Positions 62,532 through 64,000 of a stretch of 64,000 nucleotides of DNA are shown here, piece after piece. This DNA comes from Dysgonomonadaceae bacterium zrk40. Its GTDB lineage: Bacteria; Bacteroidota; Bacteroidia; Bacteroidales; Dysgonomonadaceae. Positions within the stretch are counted from its first letter, which is position 1, and each line of letters begins with the position of its first letter. The position numbers and the translations under genes are program-made. Location: NCBI GenBank assembly GCA_016916535.1, contig CP070278.1, forward strand, positions 182,193 through 246,192, read 5' to 3'. The notes beneath the pieces were generated by a model, which made no database searches, was not told the DNA's origin, and was given only the letters and a program-made list of their open reading frames with translations.

Positions 62532-63830
62532 ATGAGCAATCAGAATTGGACACCGCATCATTATCTGCGCAACGGCTTTCTGGCGCTGGTTCTCGGGTTT
62601 GGCGCTTTTGTCGCCTGGGGCTTTGCCACTGAGATCAACGGCGCGGTGGTTGCCCCCGGTCTGGTGGAGGTCGAGGCACGCCGCCAGGTGATCCAGCACC
62701 GCGACGGCGGCATTGTTGCGGCGATCGATGTGCGCGACGGCATGCCGGTTGTGGCCGGCCAGCCGCTGATCCGCCTGGATGGCACGGAGCTTGCTGCCGA
62801 GCGGCAGATGCTGTCGCGGCAATTGTTCGAGACCGAGGCCCGGCTGGCGCGGCTTGCGGCGGAGGTCTGGGGCGATGACGGCCTCGCCTTTGGTCAAGCG
62901 CTGGCGGACAAGGCGGCGCAAGACAAGGAGCTGGAACAGGTTCTGACCGATGAACAGGCCCTGTTCGATGCGCGGCGCGACACGCTGGCGCTGACAAAGC
63001 AGCAGTTTGAAAAGCAAAAGATCCACACCGAGGCGGTGATCGAAAGTAAGGAGCACAAGCTGGTCGCGCTTAACAAGCAGTATGATCTTCTCGATGAAGA
63101 GGTGAAGCGTTATGAAGGGCTCTTGAAGCGGGGGCTTTCGCAGGCAAGTCCGGTCTCGACTCTGAAGCAGCAGGCGGCCGAGCTTGAAAGCGACATTGCC
63201 GGGCTCGAGGCCTCGATCGCCGAGGCGCGCGGCGCGCTGGCAGGCTATGAGGTCGAGATATTGAAAACCGTTGCCGACCGGCGCGAGGCGGCGCAGACGG
63301 AATATCGCGAGACCCAGCCGCAGGCCGCAGAACTGGCCGAACGCCTCGCCGTTGCCGACCGGCAATATGACCGGCTTGCCCTGCGCGCGCCGATGGATGG
63401 CGTCATCTACGGCATGAATGTGTTCACGGTTGGCGGTGTTATCCAGGCGGGAACGGAGGTGGCGGCGATCGTTCCGGCGGATATGCCGGTGGTTCTGGCC
63501 GTGCATGTCGATCCGGTACAGATCGACCGTATCAGCACCGGCCAGGCGGCGGTGGTCAAGTTTCCGAATATCAACGCCCGCTCGACTCCGGAATTCGACG
63601 GCCATGTGCGCACGATCTCCGCCGACGCCCTTGCCGGCGAGGACGGCAGCCAACGCTTCTACCGCGTCGAAATCGCCCTCGACAAGCCGTCGCTCGAAGC
63701 GGCGAAACAGCACGGCATCATGCCCGGCATGCCCGTCGAAGCCTTCATCCAGACCGCCGCCAGAAGCCCCGCATCATACCTGCTCAAACCGTTCACCGAT
63801 TATCTCGATCAGGCCTTCAGGGAGGAGTGA
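62532..63830 (+). CDS. HlyD/PrtE-family membrane fusion protein of type I secretion
   Basis: 432 residues. One N-terminal membrane segment (about 15-33), then a lipoyl half-motif (Q-H-R-D-G-G-I-V-A-A-I-D-V-R-D-G), a long coiled coil (about 90-270), the second lipoyl half (L-R-A-P-M-D-G-V-I-Y-G) and a beta-barrel C-terminus. It connects the ABC transporter to an outer-membrane TolC-like channel, which is not in the window. It starts one base after the transporter stop, so the two are coupled. Confidence 0.93.
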   Translation: MSNQNWTPHHYLRNGFLALVLGFGAFVAWGFATEINGAVVAPGLVEVEARRQVIQHRDGGIVAAIDVRDGMPVVAGQPLIRLDGTELAAERQMLSRQLFETEARLARLAAEVWGDDGLAFGQALADKAAQDKELEQVLTDEQALFDARRDTLALTKQQFEKQKIHTEAVIESKEHKLVALNKQYDLLDEEVKRYEGLLKRGLSQASPVSTLKQQAAELESDIAGLEASIAEARGALAGYEVEILKTVADRREAAQTEYRETQPQAAELAERLAVADRQYDRLALRAPMDGVIYGMNVFTVGGVIQAGTEVAAIVPADMPVVLAVHVDPVQIDRISTGQAAVVKFPNINARSTPEFDGHVRTISADALAGEDGSQRFYRVEIALDKPSLEAAKQHGIMPGMPVEAFIQTAARSPASYLLKPFTDYLDQAFREE

Positions 63831-64000
63831 TATTTTGAGAATTTGCGACTATTGGTAAAATTGGATACGTCGAATTACCGATGAATTGGTGATGTGGGCT
63901 GTCCAACTGAAAGCGCTAATACAGGCGCGGCAAGTGCCAGAAAACGGTCGAACCGCCGCGGCCTTATCACTGCAGCATAGGCTGCTTTTCCAGCACCTCC
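63831..64000. other. End of window, no gene defined
   Basis: 170 bases after the secretion operon. Short open frames touch the edge on both strands (for example forward from 63892 and reverse ending at 63967), but none is long enough to judge. No terminator hairpin is obvious. Confidence 0.4.

Overview
The window reads as part of a large, high-GC secondary replicon (megaplasmid or chromid) of an alphaproteobacterium of the Rhizobiales. The main evidence is a complete repABC replication and partition operon on the reverse strand (6004-9746). It has an antisense RNA between repB and repC and two palindromic parS-like sites upstream. Beside it lie genes that usually travel with rhizobial plasmids: an ScpB-like protein with a DUF1403 protein, a tyrosine recombinase, a VapC/Phd-type toxin-antitoxin pair and a soluble FtsK translocase. 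A complete tRNA gene with a CAU anticodon, best read as tRNA-Ile2, lies at 31789-31864. If it is the only copy in the genome, the replicon would be essential.

Layout. 1-5906: accessory genes (an unknown partial gene, an AlbA/Schlafen-type protein, ScpB, DUF1403, recombinase, toxin-antitoxin). 6004-9746: repCBA. 9747-12412: gene-poor DNA with the parS-like palindromes and an IS481-family transposase remnant. 12413-16250: FtsK, an orphan HipB-like regulator and a carboxymuconolactone-decarboxylase-fold protein. 16255-23478: an aromatic ring-cleavage operon (TRAP importer, extradiol dioxygenase, FAD hydroxylase, FAH-type hydrolase) with an IclR regulator. 23885-30349: a carbohydrate ABC importer with a sulfatase and a LacI regulator. 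30583-33602: a SIMPL-domain protein, the tRNA, a metallophosphoesterase and a DEDD exonuclease. 33710-40830: a genomic island. It starts at a tRNA-like 5' fragment and holds two divergent genes, a DUF6615-type PD-(D/E)XK protein and a 1464-residue NACHT-like STAND NTPase with a C-terminal PD-(D/E)XK domain. It ends in a graveyard of transposase and toxin remnants. 40892-49317: an aldonate/uronate catabolic locus (GntR regulator, cyclase-family protein, ribose-type ABC importer, zinc dehydrogenase, mannonate dehydratase). 49318-54451: AT-richer, IS-rich DNA with a small HTH gene, an IS3 remnant, a two-hairpin RNA candidate, an IS66 transposase and an array of TTTTCGCAT motifs. 54452-63830: a type I secretion operon for a 1683-residue RTX protein with an internal Hint domain.

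How the genes fit together. The two catabolic loci and the sulfatase locus each pair an importer, enzymes and a regulator, the usual pattern on rhizobial megaplasmids. Two loci stand out as possibly undescribed. The first is the NACHT-like NTPase/nuclease with its divergent nuclease-like neighbour, a candidate anti-phage system. The second is the RTX/Hint operon, whose HlyC-like protein appears to lack both catalytic residues of the acyltransferase family and which also carries an unrecognised 268-residue exported protein. All homology statements come from reading the translated sequence by eye; no database search was run.
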